Assembly: GCF_001039355.2 (NCBI RefSeq)
Contig: NW_019775419.1
Location: forward strand, 162,825-226,824
Reading direction: 5' to 3'
DNA from: Lingula anatina
Lineage: Eukaryota; Brachiopoda; Lingulata; Lingulida; Lingulidae
Length of the DNA stretch: 64,000 nt
In this document: positions 1-13,400 of the stretch, piece by piece
Layout of the letters: each line of letters starts with the position of its first letter
Numbering within the stretch: the first letter of the stretch is position 1
Program-made: the position numbers and the translations under genes
The notes under the pieces: model-generated
What the model saw: the letters and a program-made list of their open reading frames with translations, nothing else
The model's database searches: none
What the model was told of the DNA's origin: nothing

Positions 1-345
1 CCGTCAAATAATACCTTCGATCCAATTTTAAATGGTTAACCTCTATAAATTTGTTGCCTGTTCACCTACATAAGCCGACATGTACAAATAAGGACTGAAG
101 CACCCCCCCCCCCCCCTTGTTAGGTCATGATGGAAAAAAATGTTCCATTAATTGTAATCTCTGTTTTGTTGCTCATTTGTTAAAATGTAAGAAGCAAACC
201 CTCATTCTAAGTTTAATTGACCGACTGGCAATTCAGGTATGTTAGACTAGCATGTTATGCATAGATAAGTGAATGTACATCTAATAATTATAAAATTTTT
301 TACAAGATTCAAAATGAATTAATGCAGCTTTGCTTATTCTTATAG
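1..345. other. Intronic or upstream sequence of the CNNM-like gene
   Basis: No exon is recognisable here. The stretch ends in a good 3' splice site (tatag at 341-345). The exons encoding the N-terminus of the transporter must therefore lie to the left of the window. It contains a C-homopolymer near 103-117. Confidence 0.6.
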
Positions 346-3300
346 GTTTAATGTCAGGGTTGACAATAGGTCTACTGTCACTGGATGAAATCAGTCTGAA
401 TGTTCTGAAGGAAGCTGGAAGCCCACAGCAGAAGAAATATGCTAAACGAATCCTTCCCATTGTAAAAAGGCATCACCTTTTACTGGTAATAATTTAAGAT
501 GTTTTAAAGGTTTAGTAATTGGAAGGAAGTTATATTATATTATATTATATTATATTATATTATATTATATTATATTATATTATATTATATTATATTATAT
601 TATATTATATTATATTATATTTCCCCAGTTTTTCATAAGAATTTACTATTTTACACACACATGCACAAATGCATGCACAGACTCAGTCAATTTTTTTATA
701 CCAGTAGCTAAATTATTTTTTTACAAAGTATGAAGAAAATGGCATCACTTATTAAAATTATAATTATAAAAATTATTATTATTGTGATTATATGCCAGAC
801 AAAATTGTCTATATGGTGTCATTTTAAATGGATGATTAAATTATAATTATTGATGTAATTTCATTTTAATTTTAGGTAACGTTGGTGCTAGCAAACTCAG
901 CATGTGTGGAAGCCATGCCAGTGTGTCTTGACAGGGTATCTGGTCCCATCACTGCAATCTTAGTATCCACTACAGCTGTGGTACTATTTGGAGAGTATGA
1001 ATATTTCATTACTAAATGTAATTTTGAAAAATAGTTATTGCTAAATACATTAACTTACATAATTTTGTTTTATTTGGTGACTAGTTATAGTGTTTTGGCT
1101 TAAAATTACTGCTAAATATGGTATCTGATTGCTATAATCATTCAAATTAGATACATTTTCTAGAATTTTTCTTGCCACCATTCTCCATATGGATCTGTGT
1201 ACGCCTTTCTGGTGTCAAATAATAGCCAATTGATTTCCCGTTCCCATGGGAACATGTAATAGCTTTATGGGATATATTGATATACATTTCAGAGTTTTCC
1301 CCCAGGCATTATGCACAAGATTTGGCTTGGCAATTGGGGCCTATATGATGCCGTAAGTAGAGTTCATTTCATAATCCAATGGATGTGCCTGTACTACCTG
1401 TATTTTACTTTCCCGTACAAAAATGTTTTTTCAAAACGTTTTATAAGAGATTTTAGTCAACTATTTTTTGTCAAGTTGCATAATAAAGATATATATTTTT
1501 TATTTTTATTGTTAATAAAACCTGTGGCAATATTCAACATACTTATCATGTACCAGCATAAAATATTATTGTATGATTTTTTCAACTATATTTTGTAAAT
1601 TTAAGATTCTTAACATGCATATATTACATTGTTGGTTATGTTTATTTATTTAACTATTTATTCATTCATTTAATTATATACCCCCAGTATACGAATTTGC
1701 ATCAGCTTTTTAAAATATTAACTGGTGGTTTTAATAATTCAACTTTGTGTAATAATTTTTAATATATCTCACAGTCTAGTCTATACCCTGATGTTCCTGC
1801 TATTCATTGTGGCCTGGCCCATAGCAAAGCTGCTGGATCTGCTCTTAGGCAAGGAGCATGGCACGTTTTATCGCAGAGCGGAACTCGGGGTACTGGTTGA
1901 CCTCCATGCTGATAAAGCTGGGGGTGGTGAGGAGGGAGGTGAGGAGAAACTTACCCTTGATGAAGTACTTATTATTAAGGTAGGAAAAATATACATGCAT
2001 GTGTATTCCTGGTACACATATTGTACGTCTTATTACATTGTACATGTACAATATATGGTGCATGGATATGTGGTTAATATACTGTACACAAATTTTTCAC
2101 ATTAAATAAGATACTGTGTATCAGAATAATGTCAGATCTTTTTTTAAGTAAGAGAGGAAATAATTGATTTTATATACAAGAATGAGGCAGAAAACAGCCA
2201 TATACACTTGCACATGCATGCACAGTACTAGCACAGTGTATATATTGTATACATATACATGTATGGATATGTGCTAATACTGGTGCATTTACATACACAT
2301 ACATGTATACTCATCACAGTGCACTAAACCTCATAGTCCTAAATCTTTTTTTCTGTGTCAGATGCCACTTTTCTGATCCATCTACAGTGTTCATGTAAAT
2401 CGGCCCTGTAATAGTCTACATATTATTATGCTACATGTCATTCTGAATCCATTAATTGACAGACAGTACACAATTGTATTCTCAACTCACTACTGTAGAG
2501 ATATTGATTTGTCTATTTAGGGGGCCCTGGAGATGAGAGATAAAACTGCCAAGGATGCCATGGTACCATTGAATGATGTATTCATGCTAGACATCAATGA
2601 TAAGATGGATCTTTTGACTATGAATAAGGTTAATTGCAAAAATTAATCTTTTTCTAATTGTTCCGAATTATTCAGTGTTAATGAAACTTAATACTGTATT
2701 TAGTACTAATATATTATTTAGTGTTTCGGGTTCATATTTTCATACCTTACATATGTGTGAAAATGGTGTAAAAGACATTATAAAAGAAATAAATATAATT
2801 GTTATAACCATAAATAATGCTTTGATGTACGTGGAATTATAAACCTGCACATGCACAGGTACTATTCAACCAGATAAAAAATTATTTTATATTTCAGATT
2901 CTAACTGCCTCTCATTCGAGAGTTCCGGTCTATGATGGGGACAAGAAAAACATCATTGGAGTTCTTCTAGTCAAGACACTAATTACTCTGGATCCTGATG
3001 ATAAAGTTCCAATACAAAGTTTGAAAAACACAAAGTCATGGAGAGATGTGCACTACATAGAGGAAACCAAACCACTGTATGATTTACTCAATGAATACCA
3101 ACTGGGAAAAGGTAATGTATGTACACCTGTAGCTATAAGGGCTCATACCCAATAAAACTGCCAGTCTAGGTAGTTAATCCAACTCAGACGGGACTCCCGC
3201 TGAGTGCAACCGGCTAAATCTGCCTCCTTCTGGTGTTGATTACTGGTTGAATGCAGAAAATCTGGTGATTATACGAGAACATTTAAAACAAGAGTAGGCA

Positions 3301-6199
3301 TGTTAAACTGATTGCATTCAGTCGTCATGGAGTTACAGGTTTATTGTTCTACCTTGATCGATAGTTTCAATGGAAATGAGCCCTTCAAGAAGACAAGTCT
3401 ATTTGCCAGGTGCATTTCCTAACTGAAATGAGATGTTTGAGATTTCTTGTAAACTCTCAGACATTAAAAAATGAATAATTAGCCTGTAAACTCAAACATT
3501 TCAATTGGGCAGGTGTTTAATTTTTTTTGTTGAATATGTAATCATGGTTTAATATGCAAAATGAATGTTTTAAATCATTAAATGGTGTGTAAATATTTTA
3601 GGTGCACATGCTGCTATATCTGATAGTGCATTTACAATTTTTTCTTTCATAGCACATCTGTCAGTTGTCTTGGCTAAGCTTGATGAGGAGGAAATTGTTT
3701 CTGCCACTACCAAACAGGTATGGTATTTTTTAGACAGATACAGATCTTTTGCTTTGTGGATAATATTCTAATATTTTGATACCAAAAACTCATAACATGT
3801 TATCATATAAAACAACACCTTTCATAATATTTGCAAACAGTCAATGAATATTTGGAAGTAATCATTATTTTTCATAATAATATCATTTTCCCCAAATGCA
3901 CAAGTACTAGTAAGAGCATTTAAGTGTTCAATCTGTTGAATTGAAACTTCACAGACATTAAACCCAAAAATGTAGTGGAGCACCTGTTTTTTTTTTTTTT
4001 TTTTAAATTTAGTCTTTCCATCGCAAAATATGATGCACTTTTAAAATACTGATTTTCAATATTTGAATAATGAAATATAAATTTATTATATTATTTTCAA
4101 AATGATAAAAATGTTAATATTTTATCACTGCAGACTGTTCTTGGTGTCATAACACTAGAAGATGTGATAGAAGAGCTGATTCAGGAAGAGATAGTTGATG
4201 AGACTGACGTCTATGTGGATATACACAAGAGGATACAGGTGGCCAGGGCCAAGGTGGCAAGGAATCCATCACTTCTTCACAAGCATCCTGTAAGTTATTT
4301 TAAGTTCTTGAGCTGATAAAATTCTACATTGATGCATTTAGATATACCTGTAGAGTTACATTCAATTTATAGATAATGGGCACTCTGTACAAGACTGAAC
4401 TTGTGCAGTATATAGTGGTATACACCGTACAGCACATGTACAGGGGTATAGTTTATGCTAAACAGTTTATGTAACCAGTACAAGTACATTACGGCACTAG
4501 TACTGGTACTTACTACAGGTAGTACCTGTACAATTAAAAAAGCCTTTTAAAACTTTTAATATTTAATATTCATATCAGCATTTACAATCGAAGGAAAACA
4601 ATTTTTTCTACATAAGTACATGTAATAAGAAAGCCAAGCAGATTACTTTTTAAATGTGGAGCATAATATAAACACTCAGAAAAACTGTCTGGAACTGTAG
4701 GTCTGTCATTTACATATGTATCATATTTAGAGAGACAAAAAAAAAAGACAAAATCATTGTGTTTGTTGGGCATATGTAAAATGGGTATGATGGATTCACT
4801 ATAGTAAATGAAACCACGATTCTTAAATTGACTCTGGGCAGCATGCATTTAAAACTAACTGGCGGTTGAAGATGGTTTAATTATTGACACTCATCTACAG
4901 GTACTTACATGTACATGTTATCCTAAAGTTAAGATCAAGGAAGTAGATATGATATACAAATAATTTCTTGGTTAAGATGCATTAATTAACATGGTGAGGG
5001 AGGGATGTGATCGTGGGTTAATGGAGAGAGAATTCAATGATTTGGTTTTGAAAGGTTCATTTGATTTGTTTATTTTCCACTATAATGATTATGAATTTTG
5101 GTAATCTCTCTCCCTCTCTCGTGCAATGGTCGAATCCACCCTTGGCGACTTATGATGTCATTTCCAGTGTCCGATTCCTTGCTTTGTCCCCTATTTTTCT
5201 TTGTTTGTTCATTTGTGTGTTTTTCTTTAGTTGGTTTAGGAACAGGAGCCTTTGTCTACCTCTAGTTTTCTTCCAAGGCATCTTTCCAGCCATGATGAGG
5301 TCCCTGAGTTAGCCTTTTTTATAGGCATGTCTGATTCATTTTATCTGTCTTTTCTTTGTAATTCTGAGTTGTTGTCAGTTTTGTCCAACTCGCTTGAGAA
5401 CCGATATGTTAGTTTCATGAGCATTATATGAGATGTGCATTTGACATATTAGAACCACATTTCTGCAGCCTCTCTGTATTTAGTCTTTGGAGCCTAGAGA
5501 GTCCATGCCTCACTACTGTGCAAAAGAATAGACCATACAAAACATTTGAGAAGTGTAATTTTTAGCACCATTGATATTCCCCGCTCTTTATATTGCAATC
5601 ATTTGATTGAAACTAATTTTTGCCATTCCTATTCGTCTTCTTATCTTCTTTTCACACCTTCCATCCAACGTCAATATTGACCCGAGGTAGTTGAAAGAAT
5701 CAATGGACTTGTTCAATCAGGATTCCATTGAATACTAGGTTACATGTTGGAGGTTGACTTTCAAAAGGTCTTTTTGCAGTTGATCTGCAGTCCAGGAGAT
5801 AACCTTACTTAAATTAAGAATTTTTTTGTGTTTTATCCAGAAGACAACCATACTGAAGGTCTTCTTGTAGTTGATCTCCAGTCCAGGAGATCAACTTAAA
5901 TTGAATTAAGAACTTTTCCATGTTTCATCCAGAGGTTTGTTGAGAGAAGCAAGTCCCATCCCCCTTCTAGTGCTGAACGCCGTGTGTCAGAAGACTTGAT
6001 TGATGCTGTCAGTGAGAGCCACAGGGAACGGGCAGCCTCCACAGGGAACATACAAACTCTTCCAGAAAGAGGCACTAGTGTGAGTAATGTGCAAACCCAG
6101 GATGAAAAGTCAAATGTAGATGAGAACAATTCTTCCAGTGACCAAAACCATACTAAAGACCAGTCAGATTTACCCTTACTGAATAAGGATGTCACTTAG
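346..6199 (+). CDS. CNNM/MAM3-like DUF21 + CBS-pair membrane transporter, 3' part (5' end outside window)
   Basis: Exons 346-485, 876-994, 1293-1352, 1775-1979, 2521-2628, 2898-3111, 3653-3717, 4134-4289 and 5933-6199 (stop TAG) join in one frame as 443 residues plus stop. The first three and part of the fourth form the DUF21 membrane domain ([14 protein letters not shown]; later [14 protein letters not shown]), with hydrophobic segments near [17 protein letters not shown]. Two CBS motifs follow ([17 protein letters not shown], then [19 protein letters not shown]), ending in [13 protein letters not shown] and a hydrophilic, Ser/Asn-rich tail. Family members handle Mg2+ or other divalent metals at plasma or internal membranes. 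There is no cyclic-nucleotide-binding-like domain after the CBS pair, and the DETD-YVD-HKR block resembles plant CBSDUF and yeast MAM3 proteins. I therefore place it in that branch rather than with vertebrate CNNM1-4. The N-terminus is missing. The last splice acceptor lies at the edge of a LINE relic. Confidence 0.88.
531..621. repeat. Pentanucleotide microsatellite (TATAT/TATTA type)
   Basis: About 18 uninterrupted tandem copies of an AT-only pentamer in the intron between the first two visible transporter exons. The same unit, on the other strand, forms another array at 28510-28574. Confidence 0.95.
5095..5932 (-). mobile_element. Decayed non-LTR (LINE) retrotransposon, reverse-transcriptase C-terminal half
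   Basis: Reading the minus strand with several frameshifts gives the familiar end of a LINE reverse transcriptase, in order: [14 protein letters not shown] (near 5850-5890), a second version [10 protein letters not shown] (near 5770-5800), [20 protein letters not shown] (near 5630-5690), [16 protein letters not shown] (near 5490-5540), ERLQKC, and [19 protein letters not shown] (near 5240-5300). Multiple stops and indels show that it is dead. The GL-IN--KT segment is present twice (5769-5840 and 5859-5932), so the relic is itself partly duplicated. It is antisense to the host gene. I do not assign a clade. Confidence 0.82.
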
Positions 6200-6786
6200 T
6201 GACTTGAGGATTTTTTTTTTCAAGTGGCTTATTTACACTGAAAGAAACTAAAAAAAAAACAAGACAATGAAAGAATTTTAAATACAAGACTTGTGCATGT
6301 TAACAGCATGCAGTTTGGAAAAGTACCTTTTGTCCAGTATTTCTTCTAGCCTTTTTTTAAGGAGAGGAAGAAAAGACTTACTTTTATTTTCAAATTTTAA
6401 AATAGAATTTTAGCAGCCACAGTCAGCAAGCGGTTGATTTTCTTAGATCGTATTGGCTGTACAGGTTGATGAGAAACACACGTTCCTGGTCGACCATTTT
6501 ATCAATGTTTTATCAGTGCTACGTTTATGTTAAACATGCGCGCACTGGTCTCTTTGTTGTAACATTAGATCTGCTCTGATACCAGTATTTAATTATTTAT
6601 TTACAAGCTTTACTTTTAAAACTTTTTATTTTTATTCAGCCTGATTATTGAATTTGGAAATGATATTTTACACATTATTTAAATTTTTTTATTATTTGGA
6701 TTATATATTGTAGTTACCCGTACTTTATCAGTACTGAGTTGTTGGGCAAATGTTGAACTTTCTGTCAAAATGAAAAGCAAAATAAA
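6200..6786 (+). promoter_or_regulatory. 3' UTR and poly(A) signal of the CNNM-like gene
   Basis: Sequence after the stop codon has no further coding signal. A canonical AATAAA at 6781-6786 is the best candidate polyadenylation signal, giving a 3' UTR of roughly 600 bases. Confidence 0.55.
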
Positions 6787-7408
6787 GATGTTCAAGTGAG
6801 GTGACTGAATGCGATAGAGAAGACATCTGTGATTGCATTTGCCACTGAGAAGTTTTTTTATTGGTTATGAATGGGATGTACTTGCATGTGACAAGTATTT
6901 GCTTTGTTCTGTAATTCAGTAAATCTAAATGTTATTCTGATCATAAACATAACAGACATACATGGAAAACGAAAACTTTACGTTGAACTTAATATTCAAA
7001 AGTTTAAAAGACATATCCACTAAAATTTTAATCTCTGCCATTTACTGTATTGGTAAGTTAATTGCCTTTAAAATGCCAAAGAAGAATGCTTTTAAGGCAC
7101 CTCAAATGCCTAAATGCTGAAAGGAGTTCAATTGTGGCAAGTTTTTAAAGTCAAATTTGAATCCTATAAGATGTAACAGTTGGGCATATTTTGAACTGTT
7201 TGATGCTCACCTTGTCCATTGTGATGAAGAAAATTTGCTGACTATATAAACATGATGCCAATCAATTCCATGTGGATTTTTTCAGTTTATAATTATTTAT
7301 TATTATTGTCATTTATTTATTTATTATCGCTATTTGTGATCAGAATTCAATTTATTCATAAATTCAATGAATCCTCCAATGGGCATTTGATTTCTTGTCG
7401 TTTGTTTC
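6787..7408. other. Convergent intergenic spacer
   Basis: Lies between the tail of the plus-strand transporter and the tail of the minus-strand GH10 gene. I see no coding exon. TTTATT stretches near 7312-7355 read as AATAAA on the minus strand and could be poly(A) signals for the GH10 gene. Confidence 0.5.
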
Positions 7409-10400
7409 TCACAGTTTGCAGCAGGTCGCCACGGCCTTCACTCCTTGGTTTGGGAGGTCGCGCTTCTTGCCATTTATAGCAAGGCAGTAGGAATTGCCTC
7501 CCCAGGTATCTGCAACATGTAGAATACTTCTGTTAGTTGTTTTTTAATTACCTACGCAATGTCCACATTTTGCATGGTGATGAGCAACGTTTTAGTGAAA
7601 AATTACTGTTTGGTTACTGTACCTATGTTATTTAATATATAATAAGCATACTAACCAAACGGTATCTGCTTAACGTTTTTCGTTCATAAGGTGCATATAT
7701 AGCATAGGGCAATAGTACAAAACGGCGTATCATTTATTCTCCATGCTGATAAGTTGTTAAATTTGTGAAAAACAAGTGCCTTTTTGTGGGAGGGTTGTTA
7801 CCTGCAAAGGCTCCCGCAGTTCCCCCAAACTCATTAAAGACGTTACACCCAGTGATGGTGTATCCAGTATCACAGGCCACGTAGGTCACATTGCCGGCAA
7901 AGTTTCCACTACGACTGGAATATTTGGTGACACACGACAGACCGCTTGCCTCACAGCAGGCAGCGTGGGCATACACACCTGCGAGGAAGAAAATTGCTAT
8001 TGATGGGATTTGAAATGCAAGTTTTCTTTCTTATACACATGTATCGATAAGGGCAGAATTGTAATTTTTAAGGAGAGAGAGAGAAAATGCAAGAGTACTA
8101 CATTTTTATATCTGCAACTTAACATGTAAGACACCGTATTCACTAAGCATATTTCAAAGCACTGTCATAGACAAAATCAGGCCATCCAGACTTCATATTG
8201 CATACATACCGCTGACATTTGATTACGGATACCAATCACAAATGCATCCCGTTTCATTAATAAGTATATATATATATCCCAAAATATAACGCTCACCTCC
8301 GTGTGGACCGCCATTTTGCGCTACACAGGAGCTCGTGTCCATTTTGGGGTTAGACCCGTCAAAGTCCCTGTGGTAGGTGTGTGTGGTACAACCTAAAATT
8401 GGATAGTAATTTGAATGTCTTTCACAGTCTGAAAATACATGAATTAGATGTTATTACACCTGCGATATAAATTATATTCACCTGTCGGTAGTTTGCCACT
8501 GGGGCAGGTCACTGAGGCTTGCTTCCCGTCTCCTTTCTCTGACGCTTGTGAACTGTGATAGGAACACTGAAGCTGTGAGCTCGTCTTGCAGCACCGGGCG
8601 ATGGCCTGAACAGCGGCCCTGGAGCCGTACCCATTGTGTGCCCTGCAAACCCGTCTTCCCGTGGCGGCATTCCAGGCGTACACTTCGCCGTCTCTAAGTG
8701 CTGAATTATCCTAGAAGTACCAAATGAATATTATGTGTATTTCATTTATACATAATTATATAAATTAATTATTAATGTTACTGGTATCCTAGGGTTGGAA
8801 AGGAAAGAGTTCCTTAAGAATTGATTGTCAAATGAGAAATGGGTATGTTGTAAGGGAATTTTGTAATATAAGTGCCTGGTTCTCATTTCCCAAATAATTG
8901 TTAATCAAACGTGTGGAGATCGTTAAGAGTGGGGTCATCCTAACCTCTCGTTACATTCCTTTTGCAAAAACCTAGTTAACAAAAGTTATGGAACAGAACC
9001 TGATATACGGTTCTGACTTAAACATACTGTTATATTTTACTATTAATCTGCTTTAATGTTAATTAAAAAAAAAACTTCAATCCCGCGTGAAAAAATATTT
9101 TTTTCTAATTTTAATTTACTCACGGTTGCCCTGGAAGAACACCCAGTCATGATTTCATCCGCATTGCACGATACGTCGGTAGGTTTGTCATCACCGATGT
9201 CCGAATGTCCTGACCACCTATTAACACAGGTCAGTCCTGACGATAGTGGCACCGGTTTGGTCGTTGTCACAGATGCACTTGTAGGAGGGGCTGAACCAGT
9301 GTGCATGTCAATTTGCATGGTGTCTCCAACGGTTATTTTCTTCTCATTTATGGGCGATCCGTTGTATTTCAAAGTTATGGTGTAGTCGCCCTTGAATACT
9401 GTAAAATGCGTGCATCAAAAAGAATACAAAAATCTATTGACAACATATTGGAGAACATTTCACTAAGAGCAGTTACATTGCACAATATAGGTGTACTTTG
9501 TGTTTCAGTTTCTAATCTGGGCTCTGTAACTCGAAAGCATCGTGAATTACGAGGCTTTCGAGTTATGCACTTTCGAGGAATCACCATGCTTGCGCCTATT
9601 CGCAATGCTTTCGACTTACGGAGCCCTGACTTCAAGAGGATCCAAACGAAACTCAAAATGTGTCTTATCGTAGAATCTGTTGAAAGTTTTGTGTGGGGTT
9701 GGAAAGGGCCATGTACCTACACGTGTGTGCCAATGTTGCTACAGAAATGTTGATCTCGTGGATTAAGCTTACCTCTCAGTCTCAAGGTGCTCGTTCTCGA
9801 AGACGGCTTGAGAACGCGGTTGGTTTTCCAAGTTTTAGTCATCAGTTGCTGAACTCTCTGTCCCGCTGCATTGAGCTGTAACAAATTATAAGATCAAATT
9901 GACTGAAAAGCGTAAACAGATTGCAAATAATATATAAACAGTAAACACGCATCTTTACCTTTATCTTTATTCTTCATCATACTTCTCTTAAAAAAGTCAA
10001 TACGGAATATTACACAATAACAACAGCTTACCTTAAAATCATCCCCTACTCCCTGTGCAATATTCACATTGGCTCTCCATGCGTTTCCATCATCATACCA
10101 TGTCCAGAGCACTATCCCCTCGACCCCTGGGTGACTGAACAAACACGTCATTACATCCTCATAGTAATCTGCCCTCTTGTTTACGTCTTTCCCCTCTATA
10201 TCCAGTTCGGTTACCCATATTGGGATCCCGGTGAGCGCAAGTTTGTCCAAGTTTTGCTGAGAAGAAATAAGCAAAGTAAGGCAAAAGAAGTCTTTGTTTA
10301 GAAATAGCATCCACTCAAGATGACCATTTGGTATTCAGATGTAAAAATATATAAAAAATGTACAAGGTGATATTCTCCTTTATAAAATTTCTAAGTCTTT

Positions 10401-13400
10401 GAAAAGTGTAAAATTCCATCCATGTGAACTGTATACCTGGATTTTGAGAATATCTGGAGGTCCAGCTGGAAAGTGCCCCTGGACTCCAATACCTGACAGC
10501 GGCAGACCTTTGGCCAAATAATCTTGGACCATCTGAACGTATGCCTGTGAAAATAACCAAGAATACTGCTACTTACATGATGTGTAAATACAAGTCTTCT
10601 TGTCTTTGGTACAGACTCACCATTGGTGTTTTTATTCATGTAGTCATGAACAATTCTTAGGTATTGTAATTAATTGAACTATGGTGTCACATAAGCGTAG
10701 GAGCCTATGGCGGGCTTTTGCCACCCACTTTTTTCAACCACCTCATTCTACGTGTAAAAGCAGGGAGGCTAAGAGCTCCACCCCCCTTAGTTTTTGTCAA
10801 GTTTATAACTCCCACACACACATCATTTCAAATTTGCTTCCTACAAGCCTGTATAAAGTGTATTTAAAATATCATATCAAAAATGATTTAAAATGCATGA
10901 TGGAAAACGAGTCACCTACATCAGTGATGATTCCGGAGCTGATAACATTGTATTCGTTATGGAACAGTTTGACTGTTGGGTCTATGGCGTGGGTCATTTG
11001 AAACATCTTCTCTGTGATGGATCGATCTCCCGTGTGTCTCTCAAACCAGTCGCCCTTTCCAGCGATGATCTCGTTGTTCACGTCCCAATGTTGTAAGCTG
11101 TACAACGAAAACGAAAGTTTTGTTACGGCTTTCTTTAAGTTATAGAATAGCAAGTATATGACTGATGTGCGATAGATAGCCACATTAAAAACGATGACAT
11201 TAGTGTAACAATCCTTGATAAGTTGGAGGAACCGTCTACCGTCTTTTTGTTAGATTGGAAGGTCAATTACAGAATGAGTGTATTTGCAAATTACTAAACA
11301 CGAACATTCATGGGGAAAGGCAAAAAAGTGCCATGTATTGTTTTTATGTTTTTGTTCCTACTGATTCTCCCTTCAAATACGACACAAATATATATGCTTA
11401 AGTTCCGTAAGTCGATTTTAAAATTCTTTACTTTGACCAAAATAGAAGAAACTATTAGGTATACTTACTCTCCTTTAAAACGGCTAACCACGTCGTTAAT
11501 TCTAGTGTTAATTTCTGACTTTATTTGATCCGCATTCATTGTCTTAAGCCAGCTCGGAACAAATTCCTCTACGCCCCATACGACATTGTGGCCTCTGATC
11601 TTCAAACTGAGATTTAGCGTTTGAATGCATAAAATAATTCTAATTATGTTCTTTGTATTTTTTACATATTATCATTAAAGAAGGGGGAAGAGACGAAGAC
11701 GTTATTCATCGATAGCGATTGTTAGGGACTTCTACTTACACATGTCCTTATAGCAGTAAGCAGTAATAATCTTTAATATACTAAAAAGAGGAAAATGGAT
11801 TGTTTTAAGAAACAACAATGCAAAGGTCACTTTCTATTCTGACTATTCTGCATCATATGTATTAAGTATATACAGGTAAACATGAAACATGTAAATGTAA
11901 CTGTATTATTCGGATACTTACCCCTGCGACAACAACTTGGCTATTGCTTTTCGGGGTCTCTCATAGTTAATGGTTCCCTGACAAAGTACAAGAACCAGCA
12001 ATTATAATGTTAATGGTGTATCTAAAAAGATTGTTAAGTACACATGTATCGGTTAGTAGTATTCCAAATGCAGCTTGGTGAATACCTTACTATTGAATAT
12101 TGAATATTATATCCAACATATGCATGGTACACATGTATATTATGTAACCTTGTATAAGAAGGTAGAATTCGGAGTCCTGTGATCCAGTACTACAACTAGG
12201 TTTTAAACAAATCAAAGCAGCCAATGTTACTGTATGCTCTATATTGACTATTCTACAGTTTGTTTCGATATTTTTTAAAAATATATTTCATAGTTTCTAA
12301 AGCCATGTACAAGTGCTCCTTTTTTTATAAAAAGACTCTCCAAATTTGCACATGAAGCCATCTAAAACGTGTGCTTTGTAATGGTCGCCCAAGCATACCT
12401 TATTCCACTGCATCATCCTCCATTTTAAGGCATTTTCCAAGGTAGCCCACTCAAACGTATCCCCGACAAATTTTCTGTATTTTGATGCATTATCTTCTAC
12501 GTATTTGCTAGCTTTCACCGTGCCGCCAAATCCAAACTGACTCTTGGTTTGTTTTACCTTTTTTAAATATATAACGTACAAAAACTGCCTAAACAACAGT
12601 GTCAACAATCTGAAAAAAAACCTAGAAAAGACTCTTGCATGTTTTTATAATTTTTATCATCATTCTAACAAATATTAAAAAAATTATTTAAAGAAAAACC
12701 GTTTGAGATTCTATACGTTACCATATAACGTGCCCGTCTTGGAAATTAAATGTGCACAGAAATTTAATGCACACTGACTTAGACGAATACTAGACGTGTC
12801 CCTTACAGAAGTTAACTTACCTGAACTTCTACGTCTTTTAAATTGTATTCAGCACCAACTGACAAACTACGAAATAAAAAAATTCATCTTATACCTGTTA
12901 TTGGACAGAATATATGAAAATTATCTTTTTTATTTCAGACATGAGCTTTTTCCGCGAAAAGGCGGAATTACGCGTTTTTTAATTCAATTCTGATGGTTAT
13001 TGAGAAACGTCAAGGTTAGGTTTTGGGTCCCATGATAAATGTCCAGAGATTTGTTTGTTTAACCTAGGCGCAAGTCTGTTTAATGTAAAAGCAAAAACAC
13101 TCCACTCGTAAAGGCGTAAGTCAAGTCTCTTATGGGTCGCCTGTCATTTGTGTTTCAAAACATAGAATTACGCGAAGAGGGGCAAAAAGACACTCTGCCA
13201 GGGCCTCCGATTAATTTTAAGTATTATTCTTTAACGCAAGAAGTAAAGTGTCATAAATTAACCAGAGCCATCTGTGAATATGTAGTGAAAAATCAATCTG
13301 TGGCTCTGGCAGAGGGTAATTTTTTCTGCTACTATTGACTGTAAAATGTAATCATACTCGGTAAATACCATTTTAACATTTATTTTCAATTAAGACTAAC

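Noticed and set aside
5061-5312. Plus-strand 83-codon frame in the transporter intron
   Set aside because: It is the antisense of a LINE reverse-transcriptase C-terminus that reads correctly on the minus strand.
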